DNA of 64,000 nt from Bugulina stolonifera (taxonomy: Eukaryota > Bryozoa > Gymnolaemata > Cheilostomatida > Bugulidae): positions 7,748,223 through 7,812,222 of the forward strand of contig OW285197.1 of NCBI GenBank assembly GCA_935421135.1, written 5' to 3'. The notes under the pieces are model-generated. The model was not told the origin of the DNA, did not search any database, and saw only the letters and a program-made list of their open reading frames with translations. Within the stretch, counting starts at the first letter, position 1, and every line of letters begins with the position of its first letter. Shown in pieces: positions 43,977 through 55,819 of this stretch. The translations under genes and the position numbers were made by a program.

Positions 43977-44536
43977 ACCACTACTGTCTCACCATTCAAT
44001 ATTTGCAAAGAATACTGGTCATCTTATTTCATGAAGATTGATGTGCTGTTTGTCTTTGTAAACCTAGTGGCAGCCAAGATAAACTCATTTGAATATTGGC
44101 TATTATGACCTCCATTCAGCATTGAGACCTGTTAAGTTCCTATGGCTATGCCTGTTCTAAGTCTATACTTGTAACTTATGTATATAGGTAAGCTACTAAC
44201 ATCAAATAGCCCAGTAATCTTATTGAGCCAACACTAACTGTCATTCTATAAATAACTCTTGTGCACAGTGATGAATAAGTAAGTTAGGGTCATGCCCACA
44301 AAAAACAATGCAATGCATTGCAAGTCCTATGGCTATCTCTGTAGCACAGTTTTATATTAACTGCTTGAGAGCTTCCAAAATTCCCAGCATAGGCTGAATG
44401 AAGGTGAAATCAGCCAATATTAAAATAGGGTTTTCTTGGCAGCTGCTAGGTTTACAAAGACAAACAACACATCAATCTTATTGAAAAAGGATGAACAAGA
44501 TTATTTGAAAATATTGAATGGTGCGACAGTAGTGGT
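43977..44536. mobile_element. 560-bp fold-back MITE with TTAA target
   Basis: Ends ACCACTACTGTC(T/G)CACCATTC are inverted repeats that continue inward with interruptions: GATTGATGTGCTGTTTGTCT near 44038 pairs with its near-complement near 44460. No open frame. TTAA duplication and absence from M2 show a clean insertion. Its ends differ from those of the 3846-bp element, so it belongs to a different TTAA family. Confidence 0.9.
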
Positions 44537-44875
44537 TTAAAACTACACCAGTATGTAGAGCGATGGCGAAATCCCCAAATTTCGGATATGTTTGTATATA
44601 TAAAGGGGTTAAGTTGATAGACAGACAAGCTATTGGTCCTTGACTGGATTCATGTCAGATCTATGCAAAGAGTGGAAGTACCACATCGATCATCAACCAA
44701 TCAGTACAGATCTATTGCATTTGTAAAACATGTCACAGAATACCTTTGGGAAGATCTACATAGCAACACCGGCTCACTACAGGAAGAAAGAAATCTACAT
44801 GCATGTTGTTGTGAGACAGACATTCCCGGTAGACATTAGCCTCCTTGTGCCACTAACACTACCACTACAGTATCT

Positions 44876-44883
44876 TACATGTA
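44876..44883. other. TACATGTA scar in M3
   Basis: CAGTATCT-TACATGTA-ACTG here, CAGTATCT-TA-ACTG in M2 (22839-22840). Confidence 0.78.
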
Positions 44884-45470
44884 ACTGTTTCTTTATTTAG
44901 GTTTGCATACTTGTATGTACACTTACCCTCGCCTTACATTGTGCACACATGCCTAATGCTTATCTATATTGTGCCATGTTAACAGTGTTGAATATCATTG
45001 TAACTTTTTCAATACTTTATGCAGAATCTACATAATTATCTTATAGTTGTTTTTATATAGTTCATTACTAGAGATACATCATTATGTTCATTTTTCTATA
45101 TGACTAATTTTAAGGGATTGGCCCTTGTACGTTCTTCCACCATCTTGTTGCACAATATTAGTGGCAGTACTCTATCGTATATTTACCGGGAACATAAACC
45201 AGAAGCGCAATAGTATATAAAGTGTTTTGAATTATTCATTGTGAATAAGTTATGGTTGGACTCCAATAAAAATACATCAGTACTGTAGAACTACACAGAG
45301 TCTTCTTTCACAGCAAAGCATATTTCCAGCTCTTGATCCCATTGGACTTTGAAGCCAGAACTTTAAAGGGGTTATGCCACGTGTTTTAAGCCATTTAGTG
45401 GCACAATATATTTAGTGCCTAGATATTTGCTTTTTTACTACTGTAGTTATCCTATGTTTGTGCCTTGCAG

Positions 45471-45665
45471 GCAAAACTTAGAACAACTAGACTACAACAC
45501 AATGTAGAGGCATATAGAAGAACGCAACAATGGCCGCCGTATATAGTGTGGCCAGATGAAATACCAGAACTGCCAATAAAGGCAGCTAATATTATTGTCA
45601 GCAAAAGGAAAGCCCAGAAAAATTCAAAACGTTGCACAAGTTCTCCTACAGCTTATGTACATTAG
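45471..45665 (+). CDS. Candidate terminal exon, Trp/Pro-rich peptide (M3)
   Basis: Same 64-codon frame and acceptor as 23450-23644; I see no difference in the translated part. Confidence 0.35.
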   Translation, partial: AKLRTTRLQHNVEAYRRTQQWPPYIVWPDEIPELPIKAANIIVSKRKAQKNSKRCTSSPTAYVH

Positions 45666-45719
45666 TAAATTCCGTGAAGTAATTTACTGTTCGCTACAGT
45701 ACTCTTTCTATGCAAACAG

Positions 45720-45911
45720 CTAGAATTCAACAATTTTCTCTATAAGACATAAAGCACCCAGTTGCGTCTTTATACAAAGTTGCATTTGAAGCAGCCCCCT
45801 CCTGTTTGGTCGGCCGGCTCTGAATTCCCTTATGTCCTGTTCTCTGGCCTGTACGTTGCACAACTGTGCCTCAGCTGCCCAACCGGAAAAACCGTTTGAT
45901 TTTGGACAAGA
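45720..45911 (-). CDS. Candidate convergent exon (M3)
   Basis: Counterpart of 23699-23890, frame open. Confidence 0.25.
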   Translation of the reverse strand, partial: SCPKSNGFSGWAAEAQLCNVQAREQDIREFRAGRPNRRGLLQMQLCIKTQLGALCLIEKIVEF

Positions 45912-46014
45912 TTATGTATACGTGCAAGCTGTTGCGTGTCTTGATATACACATGTTTTAATTGTACTGAGCAGGCATTAGAACTAGAAATGTAAACATTT
46001 CTGTCCTTTGTAGT

Positions 46015-46420
46015 ACTTCGCCGCAATTTCCATTACTCTCTAGTATTTTTCAGTTCCTCGCAGTACTTTTGAGTACTTTGGAGTATTTGTAGTACTCTGC
46101 AGTACTGCACTTCGGCACTCTGCAGTACTCATCAGTCTTTTCAGTACCTTGCAGTAATTTTATGTACTCCACAGTACATTGCAGTACTTTGAGTACCTTG
46201 CAAGACTTTGCAGGATGCTGAAGTACTCTGCAGTACTCTGCAATGCTTTTCAGTCAAAGCCATAATTATGGCTATGACTGAAAAGTACTGCAAAATGCTG
46301 TAAAGTACTACACAGTACTTTAGAGTATTGCAGAGTACTTCAGAATACTGCAAGCTACTGCAAAGTACTGCAGAGTACTGCAAAGTCTTGCAAAGTACTG
46401 CAAGGTACTACAAAGTTTCT
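46015..46420. repeat. Palindromic array of GCAGTACTTT-like repeats (M3)
   Basis: Same mirror structure as 23995-24425, with centre CTTTTCAGTC 46246-46255 and GACTGAAAAG 46276-46285. The left arm is shorter and the right arm longer than in M2, so repeat number changes in each arm. Confidence 0.85.
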
Positions 46421-46563
46421 ATTAGTATTATAATATTTATTATTAGAAATGTGTATTATTAAGCCAATCATGCATTCCTTTTAAGAAGCCATTGAAGCAA
46501 ATGTGCAACTGCAAGACATGTGATGTCATCAATTATTGCAACACTTATCTTCAAAAGTTGAAA

Positions 46564-47646
46564 ATGTCGAGCAGCATCAAATCTCAGACTTACTGTGTAG
46601 AGGAATACGCTAGGAGACTCGTGGGTACACGAACCACGGTAAATATTTAAATAAATAATGTTGCTCCAATTTTGATAATACTTTTATTAGAACTTTCTTG
46701 AACTACTCTAAAATACAACTGCATCTCAAACAGATGTTGGTAAATCTGTTATTATAACTGGAGTGTGTGTAGTTGCTCAATGATAGCTAATAATAGTGGA
46801 GACTTTATTATGTACAACCGTTTTACTCTAAACTAACCAATGCTGGCTAGTTTGGAGGAAAATGTTTCCAAATCCAATATACTAGATTCTTCTACTACAA
46901 TAAATAGTATCCTTTACCTTCAGATATCACCGGCCGAGCAAGAACTTCGGCGAACATATGCCACTATGGCTAAATCACTTACTGATGGTGAGCATGTCAT
47001 GTTCATTACATTATATGTCTTAAAGCACGATGCAGTAGTTTTCCATGAACTATATCTTTTACTTGCTTTTGACAATGTTGGCGGCGCTGTTGTCAAAACA
47101 TTAGTAACAGAATATAAGATTTAACATGATATATACATGCATCTAATGTCGTACTTTGCTTGACCAATCCTTTTACAATTTATGTATATGGCTATCAGCA
47201 TCTAATCGTTAGACCAATGTTGACAATTCTGTTGTCCGGTTTACATGTATATTTGACTAATGCCTATCAAGGAAGACGTATAATATTATGACACAGGACG
47301 CAACGTTCACGTAAAGTTGAAATACACGATTGCAGTAATAGAGAGATTTGGTAATATTTCTTTGTTCATATAGTACATTGTATTTGTAGATACTGTATAA
47401 TCACTGAATCTCTAATTCCATATTTTAGAACAACTTGAAATCCTCTCATTCGAGAAGAAAAAAAGGGAGCTTGTCCGGTGGATCGACACGGTCCACGAGG
47501 CGAGGACCTCCCAGAAAGAGGAGGCAAAGCAGTCATGGGCTGCAATGGCTGCTTTTGCTGCTGGAACAGCAGTCGTGGTGGGAGGTCTCTGGTATTATTT
47601 CAGGTATGTTTCTGTATACAAACGAACTGATTCTACAGATAATTGA
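46564..47646 (+). CDS. X gene: small coiled-coil, tail-anchor membrane protein (M3)
   Basis: Exons 46564-46638, 46924-46987 and 47429-47646, same splice sites and phases as M2; predicted 118 aa. Exon 1 protein is identical with two synonymous codon differences, exon 2 is identical, and exon 3 lacks one Gly codon of the GGG run in the membrane helix (VVVGG-LWYYF). Both X copies therefore look intact. The neighbouring candidate exons (45471, 45720) and the palindromic array lie just upstream. Confidence 0.6.
47391..47397. other. TACTGTA scar in X intron 2 (M3)
   Basis: GTAGA-TACTGTA-TAATCACTG here; GTAGA-TA-TAATCACTG in M2 (25419) and in the inverted copies. Confidence 0.7.
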
Positions 47647-47707
47647 CTCATGATGTTAATATACTATACCCTTTGATGCAAACCTAGCAAATTACCACTC
47701 ACTGTAT

Positions 47708-48043
47708 TCAGGTACTGTTTATTTCTGCAGATACAGTAGTTATAGTAGCAGAAATGAATTGTCTTTCAGCTGCCCATATGTTGCCCACTTTGAGAGCTTC
47801 TCTGATTTTTGACTGTAGATAATACATGGAGAGATACCTCCATCTCTCGCTCTGCCGCCCTGAAGACCACCCCACGACTGCCGCTATCTTAACGTTCCAG
47901 CCAACCCTCTTTCTGACACCGGACACTCCCTTTATCTCTGCCAACTCACAAAAGAACTGCTCAAGTACAGCTCGATTACCCGTATGTGATGTACAGTCTG
48001 GCTTAGCTCCAACTTGAAGGTCAGAATCCCAAATACCTCTCAA
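47708..48043 (-). CDS. Candidate exon with repeated RG-x-WDS motif (M3)
   Basis: Counterpart of 25734-26069, frame open with the Glu/Ala and Val/Leu differences. Confidence 0.22.
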   Translation of the reverse strand: MRGIWDSDLQVGAKPDCTSHTGNRAVLEQFFCELAEIKGVSGVRKRVGWNVKIAAVVGWSSGRQSERWRYLSMYYLQSKIREALKVGNIWAAERQFISATITTVSAEINST

Positions 48044-48587
48044 TGAAGTTTATAATTTGGCTTAGCTCTGACTGGATAGGCGGAATCCCAGACACCTCTC
48101 TCTGCGGCAATCTCTGTCTCTCATCCACCTCCAAGTTGTACACATTCCATCACAGTCAGTTCATATTCAAGGTAACCATAAGCAAGCTTATATTTGCACA
48201 CAGACTTACTGTATTTACTGTATGTTATATCGGTGAGAAGTACAGTGATCTATAAGACCACCATTGACATCTACATGTACTTTATCAAGTTTGTGATAAA
48301 CTGAACTTTTCATTACAACAACCATTCTGAAGAGACACTGAACACATCACATAACTTACAAGTAACAGTTTAATTCAGCATTCTTCAGATCCACCAATCA
48401 AGTTGTTCAAGAAAAGGTGATATCGTAGCATCAACACTCAGTCGCTACCCACAACTGGCCAGCTATTCCTCTACCAGTTGATTTCTCTCCTCTTTGCCAC
48501 TAATAAACTAACAGCACATGCTAATAGCAGACATGAGGTATATACTACTATTGCTTTTTCGATAGATTGAAATGGTGTAATAGTTAA

Positions 48588-50676
48588 ATTTGCTAAATAC
48601 TCGCGTTCTACATTGTACGAGTCTACTGTCCTATCACTAAATACCGAGTGAAATCGTTAGTATTACATCTTACCTTTTCTCTGGAACAGCAGCTGCCTCA
48701 ATCTCAGGGTTGGACTATCTAGCATTTGTTATTTATAATTATGCTTTTTTCTACTGCCAATTTTAGTTGGCTGTGTTGAAAAACACAAGAAATAGACCAT
48801 ATGGTTTTAATGTACGCCTACATGTATACAAAGACTTAGTAAAAACACTGCTGTAGTACACAGCATGCTCTTACTTGTTTGATTCACAGGTCTCTATGAC
48901 TGGAGATCATCCATCTATCAGGAACCAGCTAGTGATCTCACATGATCTGTAAAAGAAATAACTCTGTAATACAGCACACCAGCAGTATACGCGATCTGCT
49001 ACCACGTGGGTGTTTACTGAACAGTTGTTCAGCAGCTGGTAAACACAGCAGCAGAGTATAATGATATAGTCCTAGCAGCAGAAATTAATCAAATACCTTC
49101 CAGTTATGAAATAAGGTATTAATAGATTCAATTTTCCATCGAAATAGTTATACATGCGCATTGTGTATGGGCAATAATATTCCATTTATCCCCACTATGC
49201 TCAAATCATTCATATAGATATTATACATGTAATACAAGCAAATACAATTTGCATGTTTCAATAATTTAGAACTTACCATGACTGGAGAGAATCTCAAAAG
49301 AACCAATACTGATGATTCCAGATAGTCTATTCAAAAGACAAAACAACTCTGCTGCATACTGGTGATACACGTGACTTGCTATCACGTCATGGATATCACT
49401 GTATAGTTGTATATCTGGAGTATATAGCAGCAGAGTGATATAGCAGCTACTGCAGTAGCAATGGCAGCAACAACAATGGCAGTAGTAGCAGTGGCTTTCT
49501 GTACGTGCCATGAATAACACATGTGCTCTGACCTGCTCACCAACATCCAGATCATTGCTATCTCTGCAACAAGCACACTCTGCAGCCGGCGTCTCACGGC
49601 TAGCATGGCAGTTCCCACACTGACACCAATTGCCTTCACAAGTTTGATGTTCAGCTCTCTCCTTTGCATCATCTTGCTCTTCTCATAGTGGTTCTGAACC
49701 ATAGCCTTCCGATGAAGTAACACTTGAATTCATCCAATGGTGAGTTGACAAATTGGTAGCCATTCCTTGTATGAATATGTTGTTGTTTTGCTATAGCGAA
49801 GACAGCTGCTCCGATTACAACCTGTACATTCTTTCTAAAGTCTGAAGTTTTTGGGAATATCAAGCAATCCCTTTGGTAGTCTATCGCTGAATTATGTAAT
49901 AATCGTTAGTATATGTGTTATGTAGTCCTAGTAAGATGCCCAAAAACCAAGAGACACTACTTCTGTACGAGTAATATGTGTAAATGAACTCACAGTACAT
50001 GTAGTCATATGACGCTCTAACAGGATGTGATAACAATGCAGTCAGTGCAGCGAGTCACTTTACAAGGTGACTAGAACATGCATACAGGTACATGTAGGTA
50101 TTGTTGATAGACTGGCGGTAACAGTACTCTTTTCTGTTTGCTGCATGTAAATATCCAATAGGATTTTCCGGCTGTACTGAAATATTGCAGTAGATACTTG
50201 TAAAATATGCGGGAATATTTTGGCTGTATTGAAGAGGTAACGTACAGCACTGACATATTTAAAAATTGACAGGCACATGCACATGCACATGCACATGCGA
50301 TTGTGCTACCATATTTGCATTCTTTTCTACATTATTTTGATGGTTTACAGTTTTCAAAGATTGGGAGCATTGGAATAAACCAATTAGTGATCGTGGCTGG
50401 TTTAAAACAGAGTTACAAGACTTGTGGTCTATGAGATATTAACTTTATACCAGATCGGCATGACTGACTACTTGTACAGAAGATGCAGAGCAAGAGCTAA
50501 ATAATGTGACATCAATATTATCTAGAACAACCAAGGTAAGGTGAAGGTGGTAATTAGTAAATTATTCTACCGTCGTTTAAAGATCGATGAATGTCACTTT
50601 GTTTATTACTAAAACGCACGGATTTGCTGGACTATCAACACTGCTGTGAGGTGACTAGCTTTATCTACATGTACGC
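48588..50676. repeat. T unit, copy T6
   Basis: Counterpart of T4, adjoining X. The S first-exon ATG is ATA here. Four hexamer repeats at ~50274. Confidence 0.85.
48918..49702 (-). CDS. T gene, copy T6
   Basis: Exon 1 49541-49702, exon 2 49277-49358, exon 3 48918-48946; predicted 90 aa (MVQNHYEKSKMMQRRELNIK at the start). All splice sites are canonical (the exon 2 acceptor is CACCAG). Differs from T4 by Gly/Asn, Ile/Arg, Ala/Val and Ala/Ser changes and one missing Lys codon. Confidence 0.42.
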
Positions 50677-53250
50677 TTTAGGAGAAAGTCTGTAAACAGT
50701 ATACGTATCTAAACTAGACTCGGCATTTATAGCTTTTAGTGTGAGGCACTTGACCAATATACTAATATAGTCTGTTTATGCTCTACACACAGTGACGTGG
50801 ACATGTGGCTTACTCAGTTGCCAACACCAATAGTCTGTAGTTACTCTAGATATAGTGAGAGAGGTGCCGTGCAATAAGCACTAAGGTATGAATAAGTTGA
50901 TTTTATAATATTATGTGAAAATTCGCAAAACATGGCCAATGTCTACTATATGTGCATGTTTACATACAGAGCTAGGCTGGAAGTTGCCCTAACACAAACG
51001 TAATCCATGGCTTTAAAAACTTAGTTTTAGAAAATTAACAAATATAATACTGGTATAAGACACCTAGTTACATGTATGTACTAAAGTATGATATTTTTAC
51101 CCGTCACTCAGAAACTTGGTACCTCCTCTACTCTACTTTCGAGCTTTGGTATTTGCTAAATACTCGCGTTCTACATTGTACGAGTCTACTGTCCTATCAC
51201 TAATTACCGAGTGAAATCGTTAGTATTACATCTTACCTTTTTCTCTGGAACAGCAGCTGCCTCAACCCCAGGGTTGAACTATCTAGCATTTGTTACACAT
51301 AATTATGCTTTTTTTTATTGCCAATTTCAGTTGGCTGCGTTGAACTACACAAGAAATAGACGATATGACTTTAATGTACTCCTACATGTATACAAAGACT
51401 TTGTGCAAACACTGCTGTTATAGTACACGGCATGCTCTTACTTGCTTGATTCACAGGTCTCTATGACTGAAGATCATCCATCTATCAAGAACCAGCTAGT
51501 GATCTCACATGATCTGTAAAAGAAATAACTCTGTAATACAGCACACCAGCCGTATACGTGATCTGCTACCACGTGGGTGTTTACTGAACAGTCGTTCAGC
51601 AGCTGGTAAACACAGCAGCAGAGTATAATGATATAGTCCTAGCAGCAGAAATTTATCAAACACCTTCCAGTTATGAAATAAGGTATTAATAGATTCAATT
51701 TTCAATCGAAATAGTTATACATGCGCATTGTGTATGATAATAATATATCCATTTATCCCCACTATGCTCAAATCATTCATATAGATATTATACATGTAAT
51801 ACAAGCAAATACAATTTGCATGTTTCAATAATTTAGAACTTACCATGACTGGAGAGAATCTCAAAAAAACCAATACTGATGATTCCAGCTAGTCTATTCA
51901 AAAGACAAAACAACTCTGCTGCATACTAGTGATACACGTGACTTGCTATCACGTCATGGATATCACTGTATAATTGTACATCTGGAGTATATAGCAGCAG
52001 AGTGATATAGCAGCTACTGCAGTAGCAATGGCAACAACAACAATGGCAGCAGTAGCAGTGGCTTTCTGTACGTGCCATGAATGACACATGTGTTCTGACC
52101 TGCTCACCAACATTCAGATCATTGCCATCTCTGCAACAAGCGCACTCTGCAGCAGGCGTATCACGGCTAGCATGGCAGTTCCCACACTGACACCAATTGC
52201 CTCACAAGTTTGATGCCCAGCTCTCTTCTTTGCATCATCTTGCTCTTCTCATCGGTGTACCGTGGTTCTGAACCATAGCCTTCCGATGAAGTAACACTTG
52301 AATCCATTCCATGGTGAGTTGAAAAATTGGTAGCCATTCCTTGTATGAACATGTTGTTGTTTTGCTATGGCGAAAACAGCTGCTCCGATTACAACCTGTA
52401 CATTCTTTCTAAAGTCGGAAGTTTTTGGGAATATCAAGCAATCCCTTTGGTAGTCTATCCCTGAATTATGTAATATGCGTTAGTAAACGTGTTATGTAGT
52501 CCTAGTAAGATGCCCAAAAACCATGAGACACTACTTCTGTACGAGTAATATGTGTAAATGAATTCACAGTACATGTAGTCATATGACGCTCTAACAGGAT
52601 GTGATAACAATGCAGTCAGTGCAGCGAGTCACTTTACAAGGTGACTAGAACATGCATACAGTTACATGTAGGTATTGTTGATAGACTGGCGGTAACAGTA
52701 CTCTTTTCTGTTTGCTGCATGTAAATATCCAATAGGATGTTCCGGCTGTACTGAAATATTGCAGTAGATACTTGTAAAATATGCGGGAATATTTTGGCTG
52801 TATTGAAGAGGTAACGTACAGCACTCACATATTTAAAAATTGACAGGCACATGCACATGCACATGCACATGCGATTGTGCTACCATATTTGCATTCTTTT
52901 CTACATTATTTTGATGGTTTACAGTTTTCAAAGATTGGGAGCATTGGAATAAACCAATTAGTGATCGTGGCTGGTTTAAAACAGAGTTACAAGACTTGTG
53001 GTCTATGAGATATTAGCTTTATACCAGATTGGCATGACTGACTACTTGTACAGAAGATGCAGAGCAAGAACTAAATAATGTGACATCAACATTATCTAGA
53101 ACAACCAAGGTAAGGTGAAGGTGGTAATTAGTAAATTATTCTACAGTCGTTTAAAGATCGATGAATGTCACTTTGTTTATTCCTAAAACGCACGGATTTG
53201 CTGGACTATCAACACTGCTGTGAGGTGACTAGCTTTATCTACATGTACGC
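50677..53250. repeat. T unit, copy T7 (first of four-unit array)
   Basis: Start of the regular array; period to T8 ~2570 bp. Slightly more diverged from T8 than T8 is from T9. Confidence 0.88.
51485..52336 (-). pseudogene. T gene, frameshifted (T7)
   Basis: Exon 1 has lost one T (GCCTCACAAG instead of GCCTTCACAAG), so the frame ends in KLVRQLVSVWELPC, and it also has the Trp-to-TGA change. The same two lesions occur in T8-T10. Confidence 0.6.
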
Positions 53251-55819
53251 TTTAGGAGAAAGTCTGTAAACAGTATACGTATCCAAACTAGACTCGGCAT
53301 TTATAGCTTTTAGTGTGAGGCACTTGACCAATATACAAATATAGTCTGTTTATGCTCTACACACAGTGACGTGGACATGTAGCTTACTCAGTTGCCAACA
53401 CCAATAGTCTGTAGTTACTCTAGTTACTCTAGATATATGCAATAAGCACTAAGGTATGAATAAGTTGATTTTTATTATATTATGTGAAAGTTCGCAAAAC
53501 ATGGCCAATGTCTACTACATGTGCATGTTTACACACAGAGCTAGGCTGGAAGTTGCCCTAACACAAACGTAATCCATGGCTTTAAAAGCTTAGTTTTAGA
53601 AAATTAACAAATATAATACTGGTATAAGACACCTAGTTACATGTATGTACTAAAGTATGATATTTTTACCCGTCACTGAGAAACTTGGTACCTCCTCTAC
53701 TCTACTTTCGAGCTTTGGTATTTGCTAAATACTCGCGTTCTACATTGTACGAGTCTACTGTCCTATCACTAAATACCGAGTGAAATCGTTAGTATTACAT
53801 CTTACCTTTTTCTCTGGAACAGCAGCTGCCTCAACCCCAGGGTTGGACTATCTAGCACTTGTTATTTATAATTATGCTTTTTTCTACTGCCAATTTTAGT
53901 TGGTTGTGTTGAACTACACAAGAAATAGACGATATGACTTTAATGTACTCCTACATGTATACAAAGACTTTGTGCAAACACTGCTGTTATAGTACACGGC
54001 ATGCTCTTACTTGCTTGATTCACAGGTCTCTATGACTGAAGATCATCCATCTATCAGGAACCAGCTAGTGATCTCACATGATCTGTAAAAGAAATAACTC
54101 TGTAATACAGCACACCAGCCGTATACGTGATCTGCTACCACGTGGGTGTTTACTGAACAGTCGTTCAGCAGCTGGTAAACACAGCAGCAGAGTATAATGA
54201 TATAGTCCTAGCAGCAGAAATTTATCAAACACCTTCCAGTTATGAAATAAGGTATTAATAGATTCAATTTTCAATCGAAATAGTTATACATGCGCATTGT
54301 GTATGATAATAATATATCCATTTATCCCCACTATGCTCAAATCATTCATATAGATATTATACATGTAATACAAGCAAATACAATTTGCATGTTTCAATAA
54401 TTTAGAACTTACCATGACTGGAGAGAATCTCAAAAAAACCAATACTGATGATTCCAGCTAGTCTATTCAAAAGACAAAACAACTCTGCTGCATACTAGTG
54501 ATACACGTGACTTGCTATCACGTCATGGATATCACTGTATAATTGTACATCTGGAGTATATAGCAGCAGAGTGATATAGCAGCTACTGCAGTAGCAATGG
54601 CAACAACAACAATGGCAGCAGTAGCAGTGGCTTTCTGTACGTGCCATGAATGACACATGTGTTCTGACCTGCTCACCAACATTCAGATCATTGCCATCTC
54701 TGCAACAAGCGCACTCTGCAGCAGGCGTATCACGGCTAGCATGGCAGTTCCCACACTGACACCAATTGCCTCACAAGTTTGATGCCCAGCTCTCTTCTTT
54801 GCATCATCTTGCTCTTCTCATCGGTGTACCGTGGTTCTGAACCATAGCCTTCCGATGAAGTAACACTTGAATCCATTCCATGGTGAGTTGAAAAATTGGT
54901 AGCCATTCCTTGTATGAACATGTTGTTGTTTTGCTATGGCGAAAACAGCTGCTCCGATTACAACCTGTACATTCTTTCTAAAGTCGGAAGTTTTTGGGAA
55001 TATCAAGCAATCCCTTTGGTAGTCTATCCCTGAATTATGTAATATGCGTTAGTAAACGTGTTATGTAGTCCTAGTAAGATGCCCAAAAACCATGAGACAC
55101 TACTTCTGTACGAGTAATATGTGTAAATGAATTCACAGTACATGTAGTCATATGACGCTCTAACAGGATGTGATAACAATGCAGTCAGTGCAGCGAGTCA
55201 CTTTACAAGGTGACTAGAACATGCATACAGTTACATGTAGGTATTGTTGATAGACTGGCGGTAACAGTACTCTTTTCTGTTTGCTGCATGTAAATATCCA
55301 ATAGGATGTTCCGGCTGTACTGAAATATTGCAGTAGATACTTGTAAAATATGCGGGAATATTTTGGCTGTATTGAAGAGGTAACGTACAGCACTCACATA
55401 TTTAAAAATTGACAGGCACATGCACATGCACATGCACATGCGATTGTGCTACCATATTTGCATTCTTTTCTACATTATTTTGATGGTTTACAGTTTTCAA
55501 AGATTGGGAGCATTGGAATAAACCAATTAGTGATCGTGGCTGGTTTAAAACAGAGTTACAAGACTTGTGGTCTATGAGATATTAGCTTTATACCAGATTG
55601 GCATGACTGACTACTTGTACAGAAGATGCAGAGCAAGAACTAAATAATGTGACATCAACATTATCTAGAACAACCAAGGTAAGGTGAAGGTGGTAATTAG
55701 TAAATTATTCTACAGTCGTTTAAAGATCGATGAATGTCACTTTGTTTATTCCTAAAACGCACGGATTTGCTGGACTATCAACACTGCTGTGAGGTGACTA
55801 GCTTTATCTACATGTACGC
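53251..55819. repeat. T unit, copy T8
   Basis: 2569-bp unit. In all stretches compared by eye it is the same as T9. Confidence 0.9.
54054..54905 (-). pseudogene. T gene, frameshifted (T8)
   Basis: Same two lesions as T7. Confidence 0.6.

Larger units (their letters stand above)
42255..48587. repeat. X block of M3
   Basis: Counterpart of 17911-26613. Lacks the hAT element and has an extra 560-bp MITE. Confidence 0.85.
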
